Origin: Armigeres subalbatus
Taxonomy: Eukaryota; Arthropoda; Insecta; Diptera; Culicidae
Assembly (NCBI RefSeq): GCF_024139115.2
Contig: NC_085141.1
Coordinates: forward strand, 218,773,783-218,837,782
Length of the DNA stretch: 64,000 bases
Direction: 5' to 3'
Shown: in pieces, positions 45,966 through 57,624 of the stretch
Layout of the letters: each line of letters begins with the position of its first letter
Numbering within the stretch: position 1 is the first letter of the stretch
Position numbers and translations under genes: made by a program
Notes under the pieces: model-generated
The model's input: only the letters and a program-made list of their open reading frames with translations
What the model was told of the DNA's origin: nothing
Databases searched by the model: none

Positions 45966-48044
45966 TCCTTGGACATAGTCCCTGCTGTCCCTAATCGAAG
46001 AACCCCTAAATAACTTCAAGTGTACCACTGGGGCACTGGCAACTCAGATGCAGATTATCAAAGGGCTCACTGCAGACAGGTGACTGTCGTACGAATATAC
46101 AGACGACAGATGTGTCAAAACTCGCCATCTCGCCATTGAACGAGTTCCACGAAATATATATTAATTGTATCATAACATAAAGTAATTATTAACCGTAATA
46201 AACAACCTCGTACCGATATGACACTTTCAGACTCTTTAATAGAAACAAGCGGTTGCACGAATAATTTTAAACACTTTCTGGATATTTCAGATGACCATCA
46301 ACCACCCGGCAACCTCACGTCATAAATTTGTTCCAGCAGAAACTGTTGAAAAAAGATAAATATGGTAACCAGGCAAAACATAATGTTGGAACCATATTGG
46401 TAAGGCTTTTCATAATAAATATTTAATGATACAACAGATTAATAAATAATGCAGGTCAGTGATCTTCTTTATAAAATCATTGAATTATATTCAACAACCC
46501 AAAGGATTGTTTTTCATTCCACTGGACTACGGAAGTCGTTCAACTTACATCATTTGTTAAATTATGATAACCAAAGCAAGAGCCATTAGTTCACAACAAG
46601 AAGAGTAAATCTATATGCATACAAAGCATTTCGGTGAATTATTAACGGAATACATTTTCATTGCTTATTCTAACTTCTGTCTGACAAAGGAACGGAACAA
46701 AAGAAACTCTGTATCGTCCATACCATCCTTAAGCAGCAGATTCAGTACGGAAAACGGAAATTTGCATGCAAATGTTCTCGACACTTGTTAAAGTATTCTT
46801 GCCACGCTTGTTCTTCCATCTAATGAAACAAATATCCAAATGTATGTAGATGATATCCGGATGTAGCAACCATGAACCCACCCACCATACAAGCAACCGG
46901 GACCGGTCCACCTGGCAAGAAAACTATAAATAACGAAGGCTGATGTGTATCTCGTCGACCGGAAATGGAAAGCTTGCCAGCCGGCAGCTGGATGTTTCAC
47001 AGCAGTCGTAATTAAATGATGAAATGGGGAAAAAGCGGCTCACCGCTCTTCCACCGGGAATTTCAACTATTTCCCCGCGTAATAATTAATTAGCATTTTC
47101 GGAAAAGAAGAGTTAGACAGCAGCCGACGTCTTGAGGCAAGCCAGAGAAAAATACTTCAAAAAAGTGCTGCGAACTCACCGAAGCGGCAGTGTGGGAATA
47201 ATCCCAAAAGAAAACATGCTCCGGCATAATCCACTCGAACATCCTCTTCGACTTTTTTCCCCCAAGCAAGGTAGGATTGTGATGCTCTTCTTTTTTCTTT
47301 GGTTCCTTTGCCACACGGCAGCAACAGGGCAGTAGCTCCGTTCTAATTACGGTCTTGGTAGATCAATTTGCTACTCTTCGAGTGTTGTTTCATGGAACAA
47401 CCCGGAAAAACAGCGTCTACCCTAAGCTCCGAGTAGGGAGGTTCTGTGAAGCAAAGCAGGTACTTCAGGTCCTGCCCGGTGGATCAGTCAGAATAGAATA
47501 ATGGAGTGAAAATGTTTGCGGCAACAAGGAAAGCTCCAAAGCAACGATGCGCTGGGGGTAACGTTGTCGTGACGAGATGTTGCTTCTGCGATGCCATTGG
47601 CTGTAGAGTGAAAAATAATTTTTATAAGCCGATTATGCCATTCAAGAGCTTAGTGCGCTGTTCGATTGAAAATTTCTTTATTTGCGAAGGTGGCTTGGTA
47701 ATAACTAGACATACTATTTGTCAATGTCATAACAAACATCGAATGTAAATGAACAGTTAATTAGTTCGAAGGATTATCTCATGAAGGATAATTGCATCTG
47801 CATAGACCAGTGATCGCAATTCTCATGCATTCTGAAGAACAGAGAATGTTTACTCACGCAGATATTCGGCTAGATATCGTTTTGTGGGAAAGAAAAAAGG
47901 TCTGATGGTAGATAACCATTTTTCCTCACTGCCAGTGCCAGTGCTGCAAAAAGTTGATTTGGCAGCCATCCTTTTTTTGTTATCACCAATTGCAAAAAGA
48001 TTTGCCTTTATAGAACAGACAACCTAAATCATATATGCAGTCGA
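45966..48044. other. No gene seen
   Basis: AT-rich with short frames only. No terminal repeats were paired. Confidence 0.5.
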
Positions 48045-48115
48045 TGTGGTGGTATGGCTAGAGTGACCGCATTCTAGAATCATTATAGTGATGTTCAAAT
48101 CCCGTTCCGGTCATA
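48045..48115 (+). other. tRNA-like SINE head
   Basis: TGGTATGGCTAGAGTGACCG (from about 48050) is A-box-like and GTTCAAATCCC (about 48093-48103) is B-box-like, spaced as in a tRNA, but the stems do not close into a cloverleaf. Probably the head of a SINE. Confidence 0.38.
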
Positions 48116-48680
48116 AATTTTGTTATAATTCCTTCCTGTTCTCGCGAGAAGTGAGTGAGGCATAAATGGTGGAACAAAAAAAGAATGTATGTCAATAAGT
48201 AACGATTTTCGTTTATTTTCCAGGTTCGTGTGAATGAAAGATGTTTTTCACCACAAACTACGAAAACGATTCTCCTTCGACCCAAAAATCGCTTGATTTT
48301 GTCTCATCGAAACTAAAAGTACGAACTCTGGCAGAGACCAATAGTTTTATATAAGCAAATGCTATAATGATTAAATCAGTTGTAACTTGTGATTAAATTT
48401 AGAAAAAAAAAATTAGCATAAACATATCAAAACAGCCATTTCCGATCCGCCACAGGTTCTGATGCAGTTGAGGACTACTTTGCATCCTTTGTTTTGGCAG
48501 GTTGATACTTGCCCAAGCTCTACCCGATGCGCCTTCAAGTCCAAGTACCCCCTGCACTTCGTTGAAAGGTTGGTCATCCGACGACTTCGTGAAAAGCTGG
48601 AAACAGATGGAAGACTAGGTTTCCGAAAACATGCCATTCGCCCTAAGTACGAAACAAGTTACTCCATTTTTAATAATTTT
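48116..48680. other. No gene seen
   Basis: Short overlapping frames near 48413-48719 show no known motif. The sequence grades into the satellite that follows. Confidence 0.45.
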
Positions 48681-48687
48681 CTTCAAT

Positions 48688-51598
48688 TTCAAATTTTTTT
48701 GAAATTTTTGAATTTTTGAATTTTTAAACTTTTTGAATTTTAAAATTTTTGATTTTTTTTTTGTATTTTTGAATTTTTGATTTTTTGAGTTTTTAAATTT
48801 TTAAATTTAAAAATTTTAATTCCTTGAATTTTTAAATTTTTGAATTTTTAAATTTTTGAATTTTTGAACTTTTAAATTTTTGAATTTTTGAATTTTAGAA
48901 TTTTTGAATTTTTGAATTTTTGAATTTTTGAATTTTTGAATTTTAGAATTTTTGAATTTTAGAATTTTTGAGTTTTTGAATTTTTGAATTTTTGAATTTT
49001 TGAATTTTTGAATTTTTGAATTTTTGAATTTTTGAATTTTTGAATTTTTCAATTTTTAAATTTTAAAATTTTTTAAATTTTAAATTTTTAAATTGTTAAA
49101 TTTTTGAATTTTGAATTTTGAATTTTGAATTTTTGAATTTTGAATTTTGAATTTTGAATTTTTGAATTTTTGAATTTTTGAATTTTTGAATTTTGAATTT
49201 TTGAATTTTTGAATTTTGAATTTTGAATTTTGAATTTTTGAATTTTTGAATTTTTGAATTTTGAATTTTTGAATTTTTGAATTTTGAATTTTGAATTTTT
49301 GAATTTTTGAATTTTGAATTCTTGAATTTTGAATTTTTAAATTTTGAATTTTTGAATTTTTGAATTTTGAATTTTGAATTTTGAATTTTTGATTTTTGAA
49401 TTTTGAATTTTTGAATTTTTGAAATATGAATTTTTAAATTTTGAATTTTTGAATTTTGAATTTTTGAATTTTTGAATTTTTGAATTTTTGAATTTTTGAA
49501 TTTTTGAATTTTTGAATTTTTGAATTTTTGAATTTTTGAATTTTTGAATTTTTGAATTTTTAAATTTTTAAATTTTTGAAATTTTGAAGTTTTGAAATTT
49601 TGAATTTTTGAATTTTTGAATTTTTGAATTTTTAAATTTTTGAATTTTTGAATTTTTGAATTTTTAAATTTTTAAATTTTTAAATTTTTAATTTTAAATT
49701 TTAAATTTTAAATTTTAAATTTTTAAATTTCTTAATTTTAAAGTTTTTAAATTTTTAAATTTTTAAGTTTTCAAATTTTTAAGTTTTTTAATTTTTGAAT
49801 TTTGAATTTTAAATTCTGAATTTTGAATTTTAAATTCTTGAATTTTGAATTTTTGAATTTTTAAATTTTAAATTTTTAAATTTTAAATTTTAAATTTTGA
49901 ATTTTTGAATTTTTGAATTTTGAATCTTGAACTGTTGAATTTTGAATTTTTGAATTTTGAATTTTTGAATTTTGAATTTTTGAACCTTTAAATTTTGAAC
50001 CTTGAACTTTTGAATTTTGAATTTTGAATTTTGAACTTTGAATTTTGAATTTTTGAATTTTGAACTTTGAATTTTTGAATTTTTGAATTTTTGAATTTTT
50101 GAACCTTGAACCTTGAATTTTTAACCTTGAAATTTTTGAATTTTGAACCTTTGAATTTTTGAATTTTGAATTTTGAACTTTTGAATTTTAAATTTTGAAC
50201 CCTTGAATTTTGAACTTTGAACCTTGAATTTTGAACCTTGAATTTTTGAATTTTGAATTTTGAACCTTGAACCTTGAACCTTTGAACTTTGAACCTTTGA
50301 ACCTTGAACCTTGAACCTTGAATTTTTGAATTTTGAATTGAACTTGAATTGAACCTTGAATTTTGAATTTTGAACCTTGAACCTTTGAATTTGAACCTTG
50401 AACTTTGAACCTTGAATTTTTGAACCTTGAATTTTGAATTTTGAATTTTTGAATTTTGAATTTTGAACCTTGAACTTTGAACTTTTGAATTTTTGAATTT
50501 TGAATTTTGAATTTTTGAATTTTTGAATTTTGAATTTTTGAATTTTGAATTTTGAATTTTTGAATTTCTTGAATTTTTTAAATTTTTTGAATTTTGAATT
50601 TTGAATTTTAAATTTTAAAATTTTGAAATTTTGAATTTTTGAATTTTTGAATTTTGAATTTTTGAATTTTTGAATTTTTGAATTTTGAATTTTGAATTTT
50701 TGAATTTTTGAATTTTTGAATTTTTTTTAAATTTAATTTTTTGAATTTTTGAATTTTTGAATTTTTGAATTTTTGAATTTTTGAATTTCTGATTTTTGAA
50801 TTTTGAATTTTGAATTTTGAATTTTGAATTTTGAATTTTTGAATTTTTGAATTTTTGAATTTTTGAATTTTGAACTTTGAATTTTTGAATTTTGAATTTT
50901 TGAATTTTTGAATTTTGAATTTTTGAATTTTTGAATTTTTGAATTTTTGAATTTTGAATTTTGAATTTTGAATTTTGAATTTTTGAATTTTGAATTTTGA
51001 ATTTTGAATTTTGAATTTTTGAATTTTTAAATTTTGAATTTTTGAATTTTGAATTTTGAATTTTGAATTTTTGAATTTTTGAATTTTTGAATTTTTGAAT
51101 TTTGAATTTTGAATTTTGAATTTTTGAATTTTTGAATTTTTGAATTTTTTGAACTTTTGAATTTAAATTTGAATTTTTATTGGTATTTGAATTTTGAATT
51201 TGAATTTGAATTTGGAATTTGGAATTTGGAATTTGAATTTGAATTTGAATTTGGAATTTGGAATTTGAATTTGGAATTTGGAATTTGAATTTGGAATTTG
51301 AATTTGGAATTTGGAATTTAGATTTGAATTTGAATTTGGAATTTGGAATTTGGAATTTGAATTTGAATTTGGAATTTGGAATTTGGAATTTGGAATTTGG
51401 AATTTGAATTTGGAATTTGAATTTGAATTTGGAATTTGAATTTGGAATTTGAATTTGGAATTTGAATTTGAATTTGGAATTTGAATTTGAATTTGAATTT
51501 GGAATTTGAATTTGGAATTTGAATTTGAATTTGGAATTTGGATTTGAATTTGAATTTGAATTTGGATTTGGAATTTGGAATTTGGAATTTGGAATTTG

Positions 51599-51633
<35 letters not shown>

Positions 51634-51770
51634 GAATTTAGAATTTAGAATTTAGAATTTAGAATTTAGAATTTAGAATTTAGAATTTAGAATTTTGTAT
51701 TTTGTATTTTGAATTTGGAATTTTGAATTAAAATTGAATTTTGAATTTTGAATTTGGAATTTGGAACATT
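48688..51770. repeat. Zoned GAATTTTT-type satellite, about 3.1 kb
   Basis: A continuous head-to-tail array of short units. It starts with 8-mers GAATTTTT (48,700-49,560), passes through AAATTTTT/TTTAAA variants (49,560-49,900), mixed 7- and 8-mers, a GAACCTT-rich zone (49,975-50,480), again GAATTTT and GAATTTTT (50,490-51,160), then GAATTT and GGAATTT (51,185-51,610), and a pure (TTTAGAA)n tract of about twelve units (51,613-51,692). Minus-strand open frames here (Lys-Phe-Lys-Asn-Ser-Lys-Ile-Gln) are repeat artefacts. Confidence 0.96.
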
Positions 51771-53796
51771 TTTCAGCAGGGAAAACATAATCAACAAGAT
51801 GCAAATACATCCTATTTCAACTAACGATAATTCTTTCAAAACTTCCTGAATCCCGATTATGCATGCGCAGTATACCTACATAGATAGATTCTCATTTTGT
51901 ACGACCAGTTAGTCACTTCCATCTAAAGCAGAATATGTTGCTCGAGCACTATCTGCCATGAACGGAATTTGAAAAGGAGTGATCGAAGCATTTTTTAATC
52001 CTTTCCCTTTGACGATGCAAGCGAGAACATTCTAAAACGATGATAAACTTGTACCGCATACCATTCTAACAAGCACACCAACCGAGGATGGGTCCATAAC
52101 ATAAGAAACCATTCCAACCGAGAGGGTGCTGTTGCTCTTTATAGCATCCACTAACTCAGATATGTATTTCCTAGGAGATTCCAACCGGAGACCGTAGATG
52201 CTCGGGTCGTGTGATCCATTCTCCTTAACACTAATTGGAGGTAGGATGAAACGAAATTGGAACGATGATAGCGGTTACGACGATGCTGATGGCGATGATG
52301 GCAATGTCCACCAGACGGACAAATGGCGTTCCAGAGACCATGTGGCGGGTAGTTTGAAAAAGCTGCTGCTGTTGTTGTCATCGGCGTCGCTTTAGCACGC
52401 TTAACCACCGAGCAATAATGTGACAAAACTTTCACGTCGGCACTTCATTAGTTTGTCGAAATGACCCCTGTGTCGTTGGGATGGTCATAGACTAGAAGTA
52501 TACGATTCCCTGTAATGGTGTCTATTTCGTTAACCTTCCTAAGGATAATATGGTAACACGATAATAACGCTTGAATGATAATACTAAAATCTCCAATGCA
52601 ATGAGTGTATTATGTTAATAAATTGTTACCTACAAAAATATTCATTACATCAACAACATGCTCCGATTTGAATTATTGACAAATTAGCACATCAATGTAA
52701 ATACCTGAACACCGCTTCTGTTTCAAGGCTACGCTCGATAAACAAACTATAAACTGCATGTAAACCCATTTGATGGGCATTGTAATACACTATGCTGACA
52801 ACTATTCCCAGTCCCAAACAACCTCACCAACCAACCAACCAACCAACCGGAAGCACCTCGTCATCGGCAGCAAAGGCACTCTACACCTAGTTAACATTTA
52901 CTTGCTCTGCAGCATCGACACGAAGTGCACCGATTTATGGCCAGTTATTTATAGTGCCTACCCCAAAAGCCTCCCAAATCATTTATGACTGGCAAATGCT
53001 GTAAACTGTAAGCACCGAATCCAGTAACCGACCATCTACACAGTTCTAAGCATAGGTCATCCTTCTGTTTTAGTGCTGCAGCAGTGCTCAATCATCGTGT
53101 CACTACAGTATTAGAGTTGAAACACGTCACTCCGCACATAAATTCGTACATATGCGACGTACCGAACAAATGCACAAAGCTGCAACCAAATGGAGCGGAA
53201 TAACCAACATGTAGATATCCATTGCGCAAACAACAACAGGCTAGAATGCTGTCAGTCCCATATGTTAGGTGCCGCGTAGCATTCCATTGCTGGTTCACTG
53301 GTCCCCGTCGATGAGTCATAATCGGTCCCAGCCCTGTCACCTCCGGCTGGGTCTGGGTGACACCTTCGGCACCGACGAACGAACGCGATGGAATGTGAGC
53401 AACAGAAGAACCAAGTAATTGAACATTAATAAATCGATATTTGTCGTCATCATCGTCATCGGGCAATCATTCACTTGTGCCGTTGTTGCTGGTGGCAAAA
53501 GCTCCCCAAAACGGACGGAACAGGGTTTGAGGGAGAACCCTTTACAGCAGCTGGTTCGGTGGTGGTTAACTGACTACATTGTTGATCGACTGAAGTGCTA
53601 CTCTCCTTTGGGCGGAGGCGGTTACACAACCTAATTCTGTGTTATCGCTGGCTCCGGAAGAGTACTTTCTGCTATATGCGAAACAGGGTTGAAATCTGTG
53701 TTAAGAGATGTGAAAACTGGCTGTTTTTTGCTGATTTTTCATATACACCATTAGTGCTGATGTGTTGAGATAACGACAAACGGTTAATTAAGGTAT
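51771..53796. other. No recognised gene; short CCAA tract
   Basis: A (CCAA)n tract is at about 52828-52850. Frames of 70-125 codons at 52151-52435 and 53092-53634 show no domain. A hydrophobic run, SIFVVIIVIG, near 53434 resembles a signal peptide but has no ATG in frame nearby. Confidence 0.4.
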
Positions 53797-54014
53797 GCAT
53801 ACACACTTAGCTCATTTTACAGTATTCGGTAAATTTTACCGAAATCTCAACAGCAGATCTGTTCGGTAATTATTTTACAGATTTTTTGTAATTTTTTCCA
53901 TTGTTCACCTGTCAAAATAACCGAAAATCAGTAAAATTATTTACCGAACAGTTCTGCTGTTGAGATTTCGGTAAAATTTTACCGAATTCGGCGATTTAAT
54001 CTAAGTGTGTATGC
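53797..54014. mobile_element. Inverted-repeat MITE with GCATACACACTTAG ends
   Basis: The ends GCATACACACTTAG (53797-53810) and its complement (54001-54014) match. Longer inner blocks are inverted too, for example TTCGGTAAATTTTACCGAAA, itself palindromic, and ATCTCAACAGCAGA. The target duplication is not clear. Confidence 0.75.
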
Positions 54015-54343
54015 TTTGGCACAAGTGTTCCGTGTTACAATCCATTATTAAAAAGCGTAAAAATCTAAGAAGTAATTCCGGTGTGATTTTTGGTGAATTT
54101 TACTTAAATCTGATTTATTATAATTTTTTTCGAGTCTATGGCTCGAAACAAAAACCCATGCTGCTACGAGCTCCTCGAATTTATTCAAAAAGAGTTTTGC
54201 TAAATTCACACCCACAAAAACTACTCGATGTAAGTCGAATTGATCTGAACGTCAGAGGCAAATGTTATTCAATGAAAAGAGCTATATTATTGTCAAACCC
54301 ATTCGAAAATTTGTATTCTTATTTCGCAATTTGAACCAAGTAT

Positions 54344-54501
54344 ATAATAGTAGTTTGTGCAACTAGTTGCGAAAAAATCGAGTTTTGCAACGAGTTGCAC
54401 ACGCTATTTTTTGCAATGACGAAAAATGGGCTTACAACTCGACGTACAACTCGTGCTGAAAAAATCATCTTTTTGCAACTAGTTGCACAAACTACTATTA
54501 T
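54344..54501. repeat. Palindromic element with GTTTGTGCAACTAGTTGC arms
   Basis: ATAATAGTAGTTTGTGCAAC (54344-54363) and its complement (54482-54501) form the ends, each next to the palindrome CAACTAGTTG. It is followed at once by TTATGCAACCCA/TGGGTTGCATAA, another hairpin. Confidence 0.72.
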
Positions 54502-54590
54502 GCAACCCATTTGGGTTGCATAATGGTCATTAAAGCACCCATTTGGTTGGTATGGAAAAGTAGGCCGTTTTATCACTCAATGACGTACTG
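54502..54590 (-). repeat. Repeat shared with 7182-7270
   Basis: Reversed, it reads GATAAAACGGCCTACTTTTC then CATACCAACCAAATGGGTGC and TTTAATGACCATTATGCAAC. The same phrases in the same order, with few changes, are at about 7189-7250 on the plus strand. Confidence 0.68.
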
Positions 54591-55113
54591 TAAACCAGGT
54601 ATTATGACCAGGAATTGCAAAAAAACTTTTCCGTGGCTGAGATATAAACAATGGTATCGAAATTCAACTATATTATTACTCTAAAAACCGTCAACTGTTT
54701 TTCTATCATTAGCACATCGTTTATTTGTTCATCTTATAAAAAGCCAAGCAAATGCAAAGGAATTTGATTTGTGACGAAATTTGTGCTATACATATGTTTT
54801 TAGATTCACGATGAGATAAATATATGTACAGTGAGATGGTCATAATATGGTCTCAGCCGCTCTACTTTGAGTGAATCTGTTTGTTTGTTTTTGTTTCGAG
54901 TTATTTAACTATCGTATCGATTACTATCGATATCGGAATCGGACCTTTCCGGTTTCCCAATAACACGTTCAAGCATTCTGCTTTGCTTATGATGAGCTTT
55001 GTCATGGCTATGTAATAACGCATTTTTTCATTAGCTAAGAACTTGGATACAATATAATAAAGTGTTGATATTGCCCATGAAGATCGTCTTACAAAAGGCT
55101 TAAATATTTTTTA
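54591..55113. other. No gene seen
   Basis: AT-rich; no supported feature. Confidence 0.5.
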
Positions 55114-55364
55114 ACTAGCAGACCCGACAAACTTCGTTTCGCCTAAAATTGATTTATTTTCTGATTAGATCTCGAGTTATGAAGAAATTGGTGTTTCATT
55201 TGTATGGGAGCCCCCCTTTCCAAAGCGGGGAGGGGTCTCGAGCCATCTTAAGAACCTTCCCCGGCCCCAAAAACCTCCACATACAAATTTTCACGTCGAT
55301 CGGTTCAGTAGTTTCCGAGTCTATAAGGCACAGACAGACAGAAATTAATTTTTATGTATATAGA
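55114..55364 (-). mobile_element. Helitron-type non-autonomous element, copy 1
   Basis: On the minus strand it starts TCTATATACATAAAAATTAA after A and ends CGGGTCTGCTAGT before T, with no target duplication: the 5' TC, 3' CTAGT and A-T insertion are Helitron traits. GTTTGTCGGGTCTGC precedes the end. It is 251 bp and nearly identical to 58422-58672. The body has the phrase CGATCGACGTGAAAATTTG. Confidence 0.77.
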
Positions 55365-56237
55365 TTAAAGATTAATTAAAATATCTAATAAGCTCTATGA
55401 GTAAGCGGTAGTTTGTTTCAATTTTTCTCTATTTCACGGGACATCATTTAGAAGTAAATGAAATGCGGGACACTTTGCAGCGCGGGACAAATGATGAAAA
55501 CGCTGGGAGTGTCCCTCACCAATGTATCCATTCATGGTTTGAACTAGTGTAAAAACGTTTCATGGTTTCAACCATTTTGAAATCATTCGATTTAGCATCT
55601 CATTGGAAGGAAATTAACCTAAAAAAGTTTTAATATCATAATTAGTATTGGTGGTATTTAGTGATATAGATAATTCAAACATTCAACCAGCTAATTTAAA
55701 TATTCAAAATTAGACGATTTTAAAGCGTCCTGAAATCGTTACAGTTTTTTCAAACCAGAGTGTCACAATTTAAAAAAGCGTGCAAAGGACGCATTTCATG
55801 AGACAGAAGTGAGATCAATATAATATATATAAAACAAACTAGCGGTGTTGATGCCTTTCTCGCTCATTAAAAAATGCATCGTCAAAAATCATTAGAGAGG
55901 TCAAAACAGGACAAATAAAAAGCAATTAATGTCATAGCGCTGAAAATAAATATACCGTACGTTGTGCCGGGCATATGTTTGTAGTTGTAATATAGACTTC
56001 TAAAAAATCTAGAAACTTCCCAAGTTCATTTCAGGGGCAGTCAAAATTTCTTCTTATTAGAAATCGTGTCATCACTGTAAGTCCCTATTCTCCCTCCGAG
56101 AATCTATTCTCAAACTTATTTTTACCGAATCCTTTTAATCCTTCCATACATACCTATCAATAGCTGTAGGCAAAACACGAATACCAGATCGAAAACTGCA
56201 GCAATAGCTCTTCAACCCCCTAACGACCAAGACCACC
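55365..56237. other. No gene seen
   Basis: AT-rich with CGGGACA phrases near 55437-55505 and nothing else clear. Confidence 0.48.
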
Positions 56238-56253
56238 TTTAGACGGGTTACTT

Positions 56254-56698
56254 ACTTACTTTCTTTTGGATCCTGTACACCTTCGGTGGTGCAAAGGGCC
56301 GACTTGAAAGATCTCCATCCTGAGCGTTGTCCAGCTATCGCTTTAACCCGTTGCCAGGTTAGTTTTCGGTCGACTGCTTTTACTTCTTTATTGAGGTTTC
56401 GCCGCTATGAGCCTCTGGGTCTGTCTCTGCTGCGATGTCCCGCTGGGTTCCAGTCTAATTTTCGCTTTCATCCCTACGTAGAGTGTGGCCGACCCAGCCC
56501 CACTTACGATCCCGAATTTCTGTTGCTATCGGCCTCTGGTGACAACGACGATGGAGCTCGTTGTTTGAGATCCACTTGTGAGGCCACCAGGCCCGAATTA
56601 TATATCGCAGGCATCTGTTGATGAACACCTGCAGCCGTTGAGTGTTCTCCACTGATACACAGCATGTTTCGCTAGCGTATAACAGCAAAGATTTCACG
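56254..56698 (-). mobile_element. RTE-type LINE 3' copy with 16-bp target duplication
   Basis: TTTAGACGGGTTACTT lies at 56238-56253 and 56699-56714. On the minus strand the insert reads SLLLYASETCCVSVENTQRL, INRCLRYIIRAWWPHKWISN and RKWGWVGHTLRR. After a short deletion near 56455 it continues into the same C-terminus as 43767-44500 and ends in an AAGTAAG tail. Strong 5' truncation. Antisense open frames over it are shadows. Confidence 0.91.
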
Positions 56699-56714
56699 TT
56701 TAGACGGGTTACTT

Positions 56715-57624
56715 TGATTATTTTTTGGAATTTTCAATCATTCATTTTTCGATGTCGATCAATAATGTAAATCTTAATGCATGTTAAAATGCGGTTTAAA
56801 GTTAATTTTCAAAATTGTACACCTGACTCAGATGACTGACTGAGGTGAGCCATCCTAGGGCTGAAAGCCTCTCAAATAAAGACACACAAAAATCATAAGC
56901 TTTGCTCTGGAAGAACAGAATTATTTTCCATTACGCGTCTTTCTAGTTACTAACAGCAATAAAATCAAATCAGAATCTTGATGTCGAATTCCACATTTCT
57001 GATTCTTTATTTCTCTATTTCTTTGGAGCAGGGAAAAGCCCGTTTGAGTAGAGCACTTTGCGCTTTTTCTCAAATGGGCACAAAACCTCCTTTTCTTTTC
57101 ATATCACCAGAAAATACAATGTTTCCAAATTATACAATTTTAGCTTAATACTACTATTCTTATCTATTATATAACAACTTCTATTTACAATTCCATCTAC
57201 AATCTATTTAACCAGTTCATTTTGATGTTACGTGTGGTGAGGTGGGGATAATATTAGGAGAAAACTTCTTCGAAGTGCAGAACGAGAAAGAGAAAAGTCA
57301 AAAGTAGTAGAACATTGATTAAATATACGACACATGCTTATAAAATGCTCATTATGTGCGTAATTTGTTCGGACACCCCCGATGAAAATAATAAAGCTTG
57401 AACGAAGCTCTCGAGTAGGAATATGGAGGTTTAAATTTGATAGCAAGGACGGACAGTCTATTGTAGATTGCAAAACGTTAAAAATAAAAAGTGCTTTTGA
57501 TACCTGACACGTCCACAGGATTCTGTTTTTACACGATTTTTTTTTTTTCGCTCGTGTTTTTGATCGTGTGACTTCAATTTGCTACCAAAACCTTTGGAAC
57601 ATGTTTCAAAAAATCCTAAATAAT
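56715..57624. other. No gene seen
   Basis: CCTAGGGCTGAAAGCCTCTC followed by AATAAAG near 56853-56880 looks like the 3' tail of some retroelement or transcript. A poly-T run is at 57541-57549. Nothing else is supported. Confidence 0.42.

Noticed and set aside
48816..49052. 78-codon minus-strand frame reading Lys-Phe-Lys-Asn-Ser-Lys-Ile-Gln repeats
   Set aside because: It is pure satellite sequence read in a stop-free frame.
53419..53634. Secreted peptide with signal-like N-terminus
   Set aside because: The frame has no ATG near the hydrophobic run and no recognisable mature sequence.
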